In this document: one piece after another, positions 7,512 to 15,658 of the stretch
Position numbering within the stretch: position 1 is the stretch's first letter
Layout: each line of letters starts with the position of its first letter
Origin: a virus
IMG/VR virus record: IMGVR_UViG_3300025886_000023
Location: 1-58,963 of that record
DNA: 58,963 bases
Strand: one strand, 5' to 3'
Position numbers and translations under genes: made by a program
The notes under the pieces: generated by a model
The model's database searches: none
What the model was told of the DNA's origin: nothing
The model's input: the letters and a program-made list of their open reading frames with translations, nothing else

Positions 7512-9266
7512 ATGTCTATTATAGAATCTCTAACAGAGGGTATGGTCCAACGCGATATGGCGAAAGAAGGTGCCGCTCTCTTAAACAAATGGAGTCAAAC
7601 AGGACTTCTTGAAGGATTGGAAACAGATCACTCAAGAACGACTATGGCTCGATTGCTTGAAAACCAAGCCAAGGAACTTCTTCGTGAAGCTTCTACAATG
7701 GCTTCTGGGGATGTAGAAGGTTTTGCTTCTGTCGCATTTCCTATCGTTCGTCGCGTATTCGCCGGACTTATTGCTAATGATCTTGTAAGTGTTCAACCGA
7801 TGTCTTTGCCATCTGGTTTGATCTTCTTCCTTGACTTTACAACATCAGCAGATGGTGCTGGTCTTCCAAGACTTGGATATCCAACTCCTGCTAGTTCACT
7901 CTATGGTGGTGGACGAATTGCTGCTCAAATTACCGGTGGTGTAATTTTGACTGGTCAAGATGCTGAACGCGGTCCTTACGCGCTCAACAACGGTTATTCA
8001 TCTCCTACAGCAAGTATTGCTATTACAACAACACTTGTTGGTTCAGGTACTGTTGGTGAAGGTGGAACTTCTATTTTCGCATCACCACAGAAAGGCGCAC
8101 TTGGTGGCACTGATTATGACAACATTACTCTTCTTGATTTTGATGTTGACCTTGTAAGTGGTTCTGCTTGGGCCGCTGCTACAGTTCCAAAATCACTACT
8201 TACAACTGGTCAATTCAATTTTGATGATTATATAACCATCTCTATGACTGGTTCTGGTGGAGCTACTGACGGTGCTCTTGTTCGACGATTAACTCGCGAA
8301 GATCCTTATAATTCTGCTAATGTACTTTTCATCTTGGGTGCTACTGGATCAGAAAGCGCAACAGCCATGGCAGATGAGCTTGATGCTACAACTGCTGCTA
8401 ACGCTGCTATCACTGATAACTTTATCAATGGTGGATCTGTTGGTTCTATTATTGGAACAGACACATGGGGATTAGAAAACAATCCTAACATTCCAGAAAT
8501 CGACATCAAAGTTGATTCTGTAGCAATCACTGCTGTAACTAAGAAATTGAAAGCAAAGTGGACCCCTGAATTGGGTCAAGACTTGAATGCTTACCATAAC
8601 TTGGATGCTGAAGTGGAATTGACTTCAATTCTTTCTGAGCAAATTGCTCTTGAGATTGATCAAGAAATCCTTGAAGATCTTATTCGTGGTGCTGAAGCTG
8701 GTGTTTATTACTGGTCTCGTTCACCGGGTCTTTTCGTTAATCGTACTACTGGTATTGAAGTTGGAGCTTCTTCTGCTGCTCCTGATTTCACTGGTACCGT
8801 ATCAGAATGGTATGAAACCCTTCTTGAAACGATTAATGATATCTCAGCCCAAATCCATCGTAAGACACTTCGTGGCGCTGCTAACTTTGTAGTTTGTGGA
8901 CCAGAAGTTGCTAACATTATGGAATTCACCACTGGTTTCCGAGCCAATGTAACTGCTGACGCAGACAAAGGTGACATCGGCGCTGTTAAGGTTGGATCTC
9001 TTTCAAGAAAGTTTGATGTATATGTTGATCCATACTTCCCACGGAACCTTGTTCTCGTAGGTCGTCGTGGTAATTCATTCCTCGAAAGTGGATATGTATA
9101 TGCTCCGTATGTACCTCTCCAAGTGACACCTACCATCTTCGGCCCAGAAGACTTCGTTCCTCGCAAAGGCGTAATGACTCGCTATGCGAAGAAAATGGTT
9201 CGTCCTGACATGTACGGTCTTGTTATCGTTCGTGGACTTCTTGGTGAGTCTGGTTCTTCTGTCTAG
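7512..9266 (+). CDS. 23: major capsid protein, T4 gp23-like
   Basis: This 584-residue HK97-fold capsid subunit is somewhat longer than T4 gp23 (521). Recognisable blocks are the N-terminal NKW...LLEG and LLENQ, then NDLVSVQPMSLPSGLIFFLD near residue 95, KLKAKWTPELGQDLNAYHNL near 345 and a C-terminal YAPYVPL...PRKGVMTRYAKK. The N-terminal ~69 residues look like a cleaved propeptide: a DVE-GFASVAF junction precedes the conserved IVRRVF segment, at the place where T4 gp21 cuts gp23 after a Glu. It has a strong ribosome binding site (TGGAGG) and is followed by a strong terminator. Confidence 0.95.
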   Translation: MSIIESLTEGMVQRDMAKEGAALLNKWSQTGLLEGLETDHSRTTMARLLENQAKELLREASTMASGDVEGFASVAFPIVRRVFAGLIANDLVSVQPMSLPSGLIFFLDFTTSADGAGLPRLGYPTPASSLYGGGRIAAQITGGVILTGQDAERGPYALNNGYSSPTASIAITTTLVGSGTVGEGGTSIFASPQKGALGGTDYDNITLLDFDVDLVSGSAWAAATVPKSLLTTGQFNFDDYITISMTGSGGATDGALVRRLTREDPYNSANVLFILGATGSESATAMADELDATTAANAAITDNFINGGSVGSIIGTDTWGLENNPNIPEIDIKVDSVAITAVTKKLKAKWTPELGQDLNAYHNLDAEVELTSILSEQIALEIDQEILEDLIRGAEAGVYYWSRSPGLFVNRTTGIEVGASSAAPDFTGTVSEWYETLLETINDISAQIHRKTLRGAANFVVCGPEVANIMEFTTGFRANVTADADKGDIGAVKVGSLSRKFDVYVDPYFPRNLVLVGRRGNSFLESGYVYAPYVPLQVTPTIFGPEDFVPRKGVMTRYAKKMVRPDMYGLVIVRGLLGESGSSV

Positions 9267-9292
9267 TATTAGATAGTAACCTTTTTACTACT

Positions 9293-9324
9293 AACCCCTC
9301 GGTCTTCGGATCGGGGGGTTTTTT
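9293..9324 (+). terminator. strong Rho-independent terminator after the capsid gene
   Basis: A 12-bp stem AACCCCTCGGTC / GATCGGGGGGTT, with G-T pairs, closes a TTCG loop and is followed by a T run. It is 26 nt downstream of the capsid stop. Confidence 0.9.
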
Positions 9325-9337
9325 ACTTACAAGGCAT

Positions 9338-9350
9338 ACTAGTTATAATG
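9338..9350 (+). promoter_or_regulatory. candidate late promoter motif
   Basis: ACTAGTTATAATG lies directly after the capsid terminator and 65 nt before the 9403 start. It also contains TATAAT, but no TTGACA-like box is at the right distance. Confidence 0.35.
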
Positions 9351-9402
9351 AATCTTGGGATTCACAATGTATTTGACATGATTATAAACGGAGGGTTAAA
9401 AC

Positions 9403-9945
9403 ATGGGAAGTAGAAGAATAGGTCTTGCGAGAACGCAAGCATTGATACAACAATTAAAAAGAGAACTACAAATGAATGGTTCTAAATTTGTAGGAGAAAA
9501 AGAAAAGATAGTAGCGACCGCAGCGGCAAAGACATTAACTGCGGCTGATAGTGGGGCAACAATTGTTTGGTCTCATGATGCCGGTACAGGATTTAATATA
9601 ACATTACCAAAATGCGCTACTGGTTTACGCTTTACCGTAAGATTTGAAATAGGAACAGCCATAGCTGGACATCATATCACGGTTGGTGATGCGGGAGATC
9701 GTTTTTTTGGAACAGCAACAGTTGTAAGTACAACTAATGATAAACTTGCTGTACAACAAAAAGCTAAAGCACTTACAGATGCTAAATTTATTCACACACG
9801 GAGTGATTTACAAACTACTGGTGGAAATGCTGGAGATGTTATTGAAATTGTAGCTATAGACGATACACACTGGCTTGTTAATGCGAGACTTCATACTACA
9901 GGTAATAATCCCACTAGCCTTGCGGTCTTTAAAAACGAATCATAA
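9403..9945 (+). CDS. putative decoration or minor head protein
   Basis: This 180-residue protein has a short basic helical N-terminus (about 35 residues, SRRIGLARTQALIQQLKREL) followed by an all-beta region whose pattern (ITLPKCATGLRFTVRFEIG...HHITVG...IVAIDDTHWLVNA) resembles the C-terminal module of the fibre block. It is a separate unit: terminators lie on both sides and a good ribosome binding site (CGGAGGG) precedes it. Position next to the capsid gene suggests a capsid-decorating protein; this is inference. Confidence 0.65.
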   Translation: MGSRRIGLARTQALIQQLKRELQMNGSKFVGEKEKIVATAAAKTLTAADSGATIVWSHDAGTGFNITLPKCATGLRFTVRFEIGTAIAGHHITVGDAGDRFFGTATVVSTTNDKLAVQQKAKALTDAKFIHTRSDLQTTGGNAGDVIEIVAIDDTHWLVNARLHTTGNNPTSLAVFKNES

Positions 9946-9971
9946 TAATATTCTATTAGATTATTTATACT

Positions 9972-10009
9972 TCCCTCTAGCTTTATTGGCTAGGGGGATT
10001 TTTTATTTT
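9972..10009 (+). terminator. Rho-independent terminator
   Basis: The stem TCCCTCTAGC / GCTAGGGGGA (G-T pair allowed) closes a 7-nt loop and is followed by TTTTTTATTTT. It ends the 9403 unit. Confidence 0.85.
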
Positions 10010-10012
10010 AAA

Positions 10013-10025
10013 ACTATTTAATGAC
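10013..10025 (+). promoter_or_regulatory. candidate late promoter motif
   Basis: ACTATTTAATGAC lies 23 nt before the 10036 start, immediately after a terminator, so a promoter is needed here. Confidence 0.5.
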
Positions 10026-10035
10026 GAGGTAAGTT

Positions 10036-10317
10036 ATGAAAGTAAAACAAAAAAGATTATATGCTAAGAGACAAGCTAAATTAGCAGCAGAAGCAGCAAA
10101 GGCATCAAATCCTATAGATAATTCTGTAGCTCAAGAGAATTTAAAAAAAGAACTTGCTGAAGAAGCAGCTAAGAAAGAAGAAGCCGTAAAAGAAGAAGCA
10201 AAGGCTCCCGAACCCGAAGTTGTTAGCGAAGAGCCAGTAGTTCAAAAAAGAAAAGCCGCTCCAAAGAAAGTAGTTAAATCAAAAACCAGCCCAAGACGCA
10301 AAACCCGTTCATCCTAA
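10036..10317 (+). CDS. small Lys/Ala/Glu-rich protein
   Basis: This 93-residue low-complexity protein has a helical Ala/Glu/Lys first half (AAEAAKAS..., KEEAVKEEAKAPEP) and a very basic Pro/Lys/Arg tail (KRKAAPKKVVKSKTSPRRKT) that could bind DNA. It has its own candidate promoter, and the ribosome binding site is ACGAGG. No family is recognised. A head-internal or DNA-associated protein is possible, given the basic tail and the location between capsid and neck genes. Confidence 0.55.
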   Translation: MKVKQKRLYAKRQAKLAAEAAKASNPIDNSVAQENLKKELAEEAAKKEEAVKEEAKAPEPEVVSEEPVVQKRKAAPKKVVKSKTSPRRKTRSS

Positions 10318-10343
10318 GTCAGTGCCGGTTTGTACCTTTAAGC

Positions 10344-10356
10344 ACTAATTACTATG
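10344..10356 (+). promoter_or_regulatory. candidate late promoter motif
   Basis: ACTAATTACTATG lies 29 nt before the 10373 start; no -35 box is seen. Confidence 0.45.
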
Positions 10357-10372
10357 ATCGGAGGGTTCATGC

Positions 10373-11617
10373 ATGGCATTTCCAACTTTAACACCAAAAT
10401 CTCAACAATCCGCAATTGTTCTGCCCCCCACTGGTACTTACTCTGAGGTTTTACCCTCTCTTCCATTTGGGATCTATACAACAGGCTCATTTATATCAGG
10501 AGCAGTCGATCAAGTTGCTTACACTTATCGTAAGTTAGGTGGAGATGTTCTTGATCTGGAAATTAAAGCTGAGAATGTATATGCTAACTATGAAGAAGCA
10601 GTATTAGAATATTCGTATCTTGTTAATCTTCATCAAGCTAAAAATATATTAGGATCGTCATTGGGTAATCCAACAGGATCATTTAATGAAGATGGAACTG
10701 TTATTGGAGGACAAGAAGGAGTAGAATTAAAATTTCCTAAGTGGAATTTTGGTTATGCCGCTAAAGTAGGACAAGCATTTTCACATGAGGGAGGCTTCGG
10801 CGGAACAACGCCTATTTACTCAGCATCTTTTGATTCTGTGCCCAATGTCCAAGATTATAATCTTCAAACGATTGTGTCATCTTCCGCCGCAGCAGGGGGT
10901 GTACCTTATGCTAATATTGATCGAACAAAAAGAATCGTAATCAGAGAGGTTTTCTATCATACTCCCCAGTCAATGTGGAGATTCTACGGATATTATGGTG
11001 GACTGAATGTAGTGGGCAATTTAAATACTTACGGACAATATTCTGATGATTCCACATGGCAAATTATCCCTACATGGCAGAATAAAATGCAAGCCATTAT
11101 GTTTGAGGATAGTTTATATACACGGACTTCACACTATTCATATGAGATTATTGATAATAATTTAAGGATTTATCCAACTCCCACAGCTTATTCATCACCG
11201 CCTAAATTTTGGTTTAGATTTTCAATAAGAGAAAATATATGGACCGATGAATTTAATGACGGTCAAGATGGCGTGAATAATATGAATACACTTCCTTTTG
11301 ATAATATCCCTTATGTTAATATCAACTCAATTGGTAAACAGTGGATTCGTAGATTTTGTCTCGCTTTAAGTAAGGGAACTTTGGGCCAAGTGCGCTCAAA
11401 ATTTGGCAATAATGTACCAATTCCCGGTGACAATGTAACTCTTAATGGTTCGGACCTTTTAGCTCAATCTCAAGCAGAACAAGAGCTATTAAGGGAAGAA
11501 TTGAAGGCACAATTGGAATCTATGACTTACGATAAATTAATTGAACAAGATTCTAACATTACCGACAATGTAAATAATATTCAGAAGCATGTACCAACAG
11601 GAATTTTTGTAGGATAG
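10373..11617 (+). CDS. virion protein, possible neck/connector (gp13-like position)
   Basis: This 414-residue protein has an N-terminal segment (GDVLDLEIKAENVYANYEEA then VLEYSYLVNLHQAKNILG, residues about 55-100) of the kind seen in conserved head-tail connector or neck proteins of marine T4-like phages. Its gene order, between capsid and the gp14/gp15-like genes, matches T4 gene 13. A Tyr/Trp-rich central region and a helical C-terminus (QAEQELLREELKAQLESM) follow. I cannot confirm homology to T4 gp13 by eye; the structural role is likely, the exact name is not. Confidence 0.65.
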   Translation: MAFPTLTPKSQQSAIVLPPTGTYSEVLPSLPFGIYTTGSFISGAVDQVAYTYRKLGGDVLDLEIKAENVYANYEEAVLEYSYLVNLHQAKNILGSSLGNPTGSFNEDGTVIGGQEGVELKFPKWNFGYAAKVGQAFSHEGGFGGTTPIYSASFDSVPNVQDYNLQTIVSSSAAAGGVPYANIDRTKRIVIREVFYHTPQSMWRFYGYYGGLNVVGNLNTYGQYSDDSTWQIIPTWQNKMQAIMFEDSLYTRTSHYSYEIIDNNLRIYPTPTAYSSPPKFWFRFSIRENIWTDEFNDGQDGVNNMNTLPFDNIPYVNINSIGKQWIRRFCLALSKGTLGQVRSKFGNNVPIPGDNVTLNGSDLLAQSQAEQELLREELKAQLESMTYDKLIEQDSNITDNVNNIQKHVPTGIFVG

Positions 11618-11620
11618 ATA

Positions 11621-14269
11621 ATGAAAATCAAAATTATTAAATCAAAGCCAGAGTTAATACAAGAATTAACAGAAGAAGAATATGGGTATCTTGAGGATGC
11701 TCTTCAAATTCCTATATCGGAAATGCCTTTCTCAAACATCTTCGGAGATAAATACCGAATTATTCAATCATATGGTTCTCTAAAAACCGATTCACCCTTT
11801 GGTAAAACAATGAAAGTACTGGGGCAATTCGGCTGGGAACTTGCTCCACGAGAAAAGGGCGACAAAGGAAAGATTATAATTCGGAAGAATGTCGAGACTC
11901 GCAGAAAAACAAAAAATAAAGACGGCGAAACTAAATTTATTACTAACAAGAATATGACAACTATGGGTCTCAAAAAGTATGTCCAAAGTGCTTATACATT
12001 TTTTGCTAATTCTCTACCCAAGATGTATAATAAATATTTAGACCTTGAAAAACTGGCTAAACCTGCTTATAAGAACTTACCTGATGATCCCGAGGAGCGC
12101 AAAAAAGCAGTTGAAGATATAGAAACAAAATTCCTCATACCACGAAAGCGATTGATGGAGAAAATTGATAACACAATCGCAAAATGGTTCAATGGAAGAC
12201 GGCATTTCACAGCTACTAGTTTGCTTCCACCTTCATCTTATGAAGGCAGCGGTAACAGTGGAGGCATTTATTGGAAGAAAGTAAAAGACGACTTTGAGTC
12301 TCTATTAAAGCTTGCTAATGATGATGCTGCTATGATGAAGCTACAAACAGGCTTTGATAAAGAGTTTTTGCCTTCATTTATAATCTATTCTAGACACCCT
12401 ATTGATGTATACCGTATGTCTGACTTTGTTGAGATTACTTCCTGTCACACTCTTCCATCCAAAAGGCACCTAACAAGCTTACCTAGCAAATGGGATGATT
12501 ACAATATCTGTGCTCTTGCCGAGGCTTATGCCAATGGAATGATTGCCTATTCAGTTCCAGCTAGCTCCTTTGAAGAAGCAGGGATTGAGCCCACACAAGA
12601 GGGTATAGATGAATACGAAGATGGCGAATTATTCGAGGATGATGAGAGAGATGTGGATGGTCTAAAGCCAGAAGCTCGTGTTAGAATCCGAAATACCACA
12701 GTAACAGACCCCAAGTCTGGTGATATAACGAGACTTGCTGTACCAGACCAAAAAGTTTATGGTTCAGCCAAATCAGGATTTAAAACAAATGTTCGTGATT
12801 TTATATCTCAAGAACAAAAAGAAGAACTTGAAAAAGTATTCAATGATCCCAGCGTTACCATTAAAGGAGAAATGGCACAAAAGTTAGGATTGTCCGACGG
12901 TGACGATGACAAATCTCATATATCTTTAAAATCATTTCAAAGATACGGTGGAAGCTATGAAGATTCAGGAGCAGCCGTAAAAAATAATCTTCCTCTTATG
13001 TTCGCTAGTGCTCTAGGCATCAGTCCAGATATGATACACACAGTTGGCGAGATAGAATATAGCAAATTTATGCAGGATGAATTAGAAAGCAAAGTAGATA
13101 ACACAGACCGCTTACAATACCTAAATGATCAACTAAACGATGTTTTAGAGCGTGTAAACGGGATGCGATTTAAAATTATGACGAGTATTCAAGAAGATTA
13201 TGATGATACTTTTTACTATAATTCAATAGATCTTCAAATAAATATTCCGCTTCCATCTTATATGACGGAAATAGCCAAAGAGCGCCGCCGTGAAGTTTAT
13301 GATTTCTTCAAGGATTACGAGGATGAGTACAACCTCTACTATGATGGGTCGGAAAAAGAGCCGCGAGACATAATGGTCTATCAAAAAGATTCCATGGAAG
13401 CCCAAAACTTAGGGTTTGATACCGCATTTATACGGATAACCTATAGGAACCTTGATGAATTAATGCAGGATTCTGGAGTAGATATGGATGTTGATCAGCC
13501 AGACGAGGTTATACAAATAATCCTTGACCATCCAGAATACGGAGGTTTCGCTGTGGATGCTCTCTCAGATCCCTATGTTGAAGATGGTTTCCAGCAAAAA
13601 ACAGCAGCACTATTGGCTGTATCTCCCTTTGGAGATGATCCCGAGTATTATCTAACAAAAGTTCTCAATAATGTTCTCAACTCAGAGCACAATGTTGGAG
13701 ATTGGACTGGGAATTTACCTGATTTAGACTATCACCCCTCTGGTATTGAATACTGGCAAGCGGCGGACTTTGAAAGCACAATGTCCTTAACAGATGATTG
13801 GATGATTGAATTAGGTCTTTCATCAGAACAGGTGGGGCTCTTTGTCGTTGCTCTAAACCAGAATAAGGAAGTTCAAAATAAGGTCGTTGAACTTATGGAG
13901 AAACATTTATATCCCAAGGCGGATTCTATCCTGCCCATGATAATTGAAACCGATGGTGCTACCATAGGAGCAGTTGAAGTGGGGTCTGATTATAAAAAAG
14001 TTGCTTCTATAATTGAGAACCCAGCAGGTTATTTTCAAACTTTTCAATTTCCTATTAAAATTGAACTGGATAGCAACGAAGTTGATACTAAGAATAAGAT
14101 GATCCTTCTAATAAAAATCTTGGCACAGTTTGATTCTGATGATACACTCGACGACGCACTTAATACATCTGAAGGCCAAGCCCTAATTCGCCAAGTAATA
14201 GAAGCTGCTACTCCCAAAGCTGTAAATGAAAATAAAAGACGAATGAAAGTTCGCATCCTGCGAGGTTAA
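11621..14269 (+). CDS. large protein of unknown function inside the neck gene cluster
   Basis: This 882-residue soluble protein starts 3 nt after the previous stop. A conspicuous block near residues 250-315 reads SRHPIDVYRMSDF...ITSCH, followed by YNICALAEAYANGMIAYSV. The pattern S-R-x-P-x-D-x-x-x-M-S...S-C, followed by a Gly-x-[IL]-A-Y strand, is one I associate with large uncharacterised phage and plasmid proteins. The flanks are highly charged, helical and acidic, and the C-terminus is basic (NENKRRMKVRILRG). No membrane segment is seen. Position between connector-type genes suggests a head-internal or injected protein, but no function can be assigned. Confidence 0.75.
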   Translation: MKIKIIKSKPELIQELTEEEYGYLEDALQIPISEMPFSNIFGDKYRIIQSYGSLKTDSPFGKTMKVLGQFGWELAPREKGDKGKIIIRKNVETRRKTKNKDGETKFITNKNMTTMGLKKYVQSAYTFFANSLPKMYNKYLDLEKLAKPAYKNLPDDPEERKKAVEDIETKFLIPRKRLMEKIDNTIAKWFNGRRHFTATSLLPPSSYEGSGNSGGIYWKKVKDDFESLLKLANDDAAMMKLQTGFDKEFLPSFIIYSRHPIDVYRMSDFVEITSCHTLPSKRHLTSLPSKWDDYNICALAEAYANGMIAYSVPASSFEEAGIEPTQEGIDEYEDGELFEDDERDVDGLKPEARVRIRNTTVTDPKSGDITRLAVPDQKVYGSAKSGFKTNVRDFISQEQKEELEKVFNDPSVTIKGEMAQKLGLSDGDDDKSHISLKSFQRYGGSYEDSGAAVKNNLPLMFASALGISPDMIHTVGEIEYSKFMQDELESKVDNTDRLQYLNDQLNDVLERVNGMRFKIMTSIQEDYDDTFYYNSIDLQINIPLPSYMTEIAKERRREVYDFFKDYEDEYNLYYDGSEKEPRDIMVYQKDSMEAQNLGFDTAFIRITYRNLDELMQDSGVDMDVDQPDEVIQIILDHPEYGGFAVDALSDPYVEDGFQQKTAALLAVSPFGDDPEYYLTKVLNNVLNSEHNVGDWTGNLPDLDYHPSGIEYWQAADFESTMSLTDDWMIELGLSSEQVGLFVVALNQNKEVQNKVVELMEKHLYPKADSILPMIIETDGATIGAVEVGSDYKKVASIIENPAGYFQTFQFPIKIELDSNEVDTKNKMILLIKILAQFDSDDTLDDALNTSEGQALIRQVIEAATPKAVNENKRRMKVRILRG

Positions 14270-14273
14270 ATGA

Positions 14274-14765
14274 ATGGCTGACAACAAATGGTCAAAACCG
14301 GTATCTCCTCCTCCCCCAATGTTTTTGGGAGAGAAAGAGAGAAATCTTGTAAAACAAGTAAACGATGAGATCATTGAAAGAGTTATTGGTCAACAAATAT
14401 TATATTTCCCAATTGATATGGCAAGAACCGACTTTCACCCTGTATACGGCGAGGCCATAGAAAAAACTTTCTTAAATCCAATAAGAGTTTATGCTTTAGT
14501 AGATTATGGGGGCATAGAAACATCTTATTTAGAAAATATTGGCTTAGACAAGAAAACTGATATTACAGTTAACTTTCATAAGAGAAGACTTACTGAAGAC
14601 CAAGATCTCTTCGTCAGAGAAGGAGATTTTGTACGGTATGGAACTAACTACTATGAGATAGTAAAGCTAGATGAACCACGACAATTGTTCGGCCAGATCG
14701 AACATCGTTTTGAAGTTGTTGCTTCTTGTATAAGAGCTAGAGAAGGAGTGTTCGATGCCTGTTGA
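14274..14765 (+). CDS. putative neck/head-closure protein (gp14-like position)
   Basis: This 163-residue beta-rich protein has segments such as QQILYFPIDMARTDFHPVYGEA and a C-terminal FGQIEHRFEVVASCIRARE, matching the style of short neck proteins in marine T4-like phages. It lies directly before the sheath-terminator gene and overlaps it by 11 nt. An ATG four bases upstream gives a three-codon frame only, so the start at 14274 is preferred. The name gp14 rests on synteny. Confidence 0.65.
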   Translation: MADNKWSKPVSPPPPMFLGEKERNLVKQVNDEIIERVIGQQILYFPIDMARTDFHPVYGEAIEKTFLNPIRVYALVDYGGIETSYLENIGLDKKTDITVNFHKRRLTEDQDLFVREGDFVRYGTNYYEIVKLDEPRQLFGQIEHRFEVVASCIRAREGVFDAC

Positions 14766-15600
14766 TGATAAAACTGAAGAAATCCCATTTTTGCCATCGA
14801 CAATTGAAACAATTGATATAGGATTATTTAATTGGGTTGACGAAACATTGAGTTTATCTGTTAATACGAACAATGGATTTAAGAAAGTACCTGTATTGTG
14901 GCTTTCAGCAGAACGATCTTTTCAAATTAAAAATAATAAAGACCTTCGAGATGCCAGTGGAAAATTAAAATTACCATTGATAACCTTAACTCGCAAATCA
15001 ATGACAAAAGACCCTACTTTCCGAGGCTCACATTATGCTAATATTTTTCCTAATGACGGTTATCGTGGTGGCTCAACACCAATAGCTCGCAGAATTATGC
15101 AAGTAAAAACACGAAACCAAGCAAATTCACAAGCTGTTAAAAAGTTAAGATCTGGTGATGAAACTGGAAGAATAGATAATAAAAAGGTTGTCTATGAAAC
15201 AATGTCTCTACCTGTCCCTGTTTATGTTGAAATGATGTATACTGTTACTATGAGAACAGAATACATACAACAAATTAATACACTTGCTACACCGTTTATT
15301 ACAGTTACGGGCGGTATTAATAGCTTTATCTTTGAAAATGATGGGCACAAGTATGAAGCATTCATTCAGCCCGGCTTTACACCAATGTCAAATGCCTCTA
15401 ATCTTGGAGAAGAGGAAAGATTTTTTGAAACACAGGTTGAAATTAAAGTGCTAGGCTATTTAATAGGCGCTGGTCCAAATAATGAAAGACCAAAAGCGAT
15501 TATTCGTGAAAATATTGTAGAAGTAAAAGTTACAAGAGAACGAGTCATGGTAGGTCAAAAAATACCATGGGCTAAGGTAGGCCAGAAATATCGAGAATAA
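14755..15600 (+). CDS. 15: tail sheath terminator / stabiliser, T4 gp15-like
   Basis: This 281-residue protein caps the tail sheath at the head-proximal end in T4-like phages. Seen: FNWVDETLSLSV, then KKVPVLWLSAERSF (matching the VPV-x-Y-x-x-x-E region of gp15), a central PVYVEMMYTVTMRTEYIQQI segment and ETQVEIKVLGYLIGAG near the end. Length is close to T4 gp15 (272). It overlaps the upstream gene by 11 nt, has the ribosome binding site GAAGGAG, and is followed by a candidate late promoter and the sheath gene. Confidence 0.8.
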   Translation: MPVDDKTEEIPFLPSTIETIDIGLFNWVDETLSLSVNTNNGFKKVPVLWLSAERSFQIKNNKDLRDASGKLKLPLITLTRKSMTKDPTFRGSHYANIFPNDGYRGGSTPIARRIMQVKTRNQANSQAVKKLRSGDETGRIDNKKVVYETMSLPVPVYVEMMYTVTMRTEYIQQINTLATPFITVTGGINSFIFENDGHKYEAFIQPGFTPMSNASNLGEEERFFETQVEIKVLGYLIGAGPNNERPKAIIRENIVEVKVTRERVMVGQKIPWAKVGQKYRE

Positions 15601-15621
15601 TTACTTTTGGTTATTTAAAAC

Positions 15622-15634
15622 ACTATTTATTATG
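15622..15634 (+). promoter_or_regulatory. candidate late promoter motif before the tail sheath gene
   Basis: ACTATTTATTATG lies 37 nt before the sheath start. The partial repeat GTTATTTAAAA (15610-15620) sits just upstream. Confidence 0.5.
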
Positions 15635-15658
15635 AAATAGACTTTAAGGAGTGCTTTG

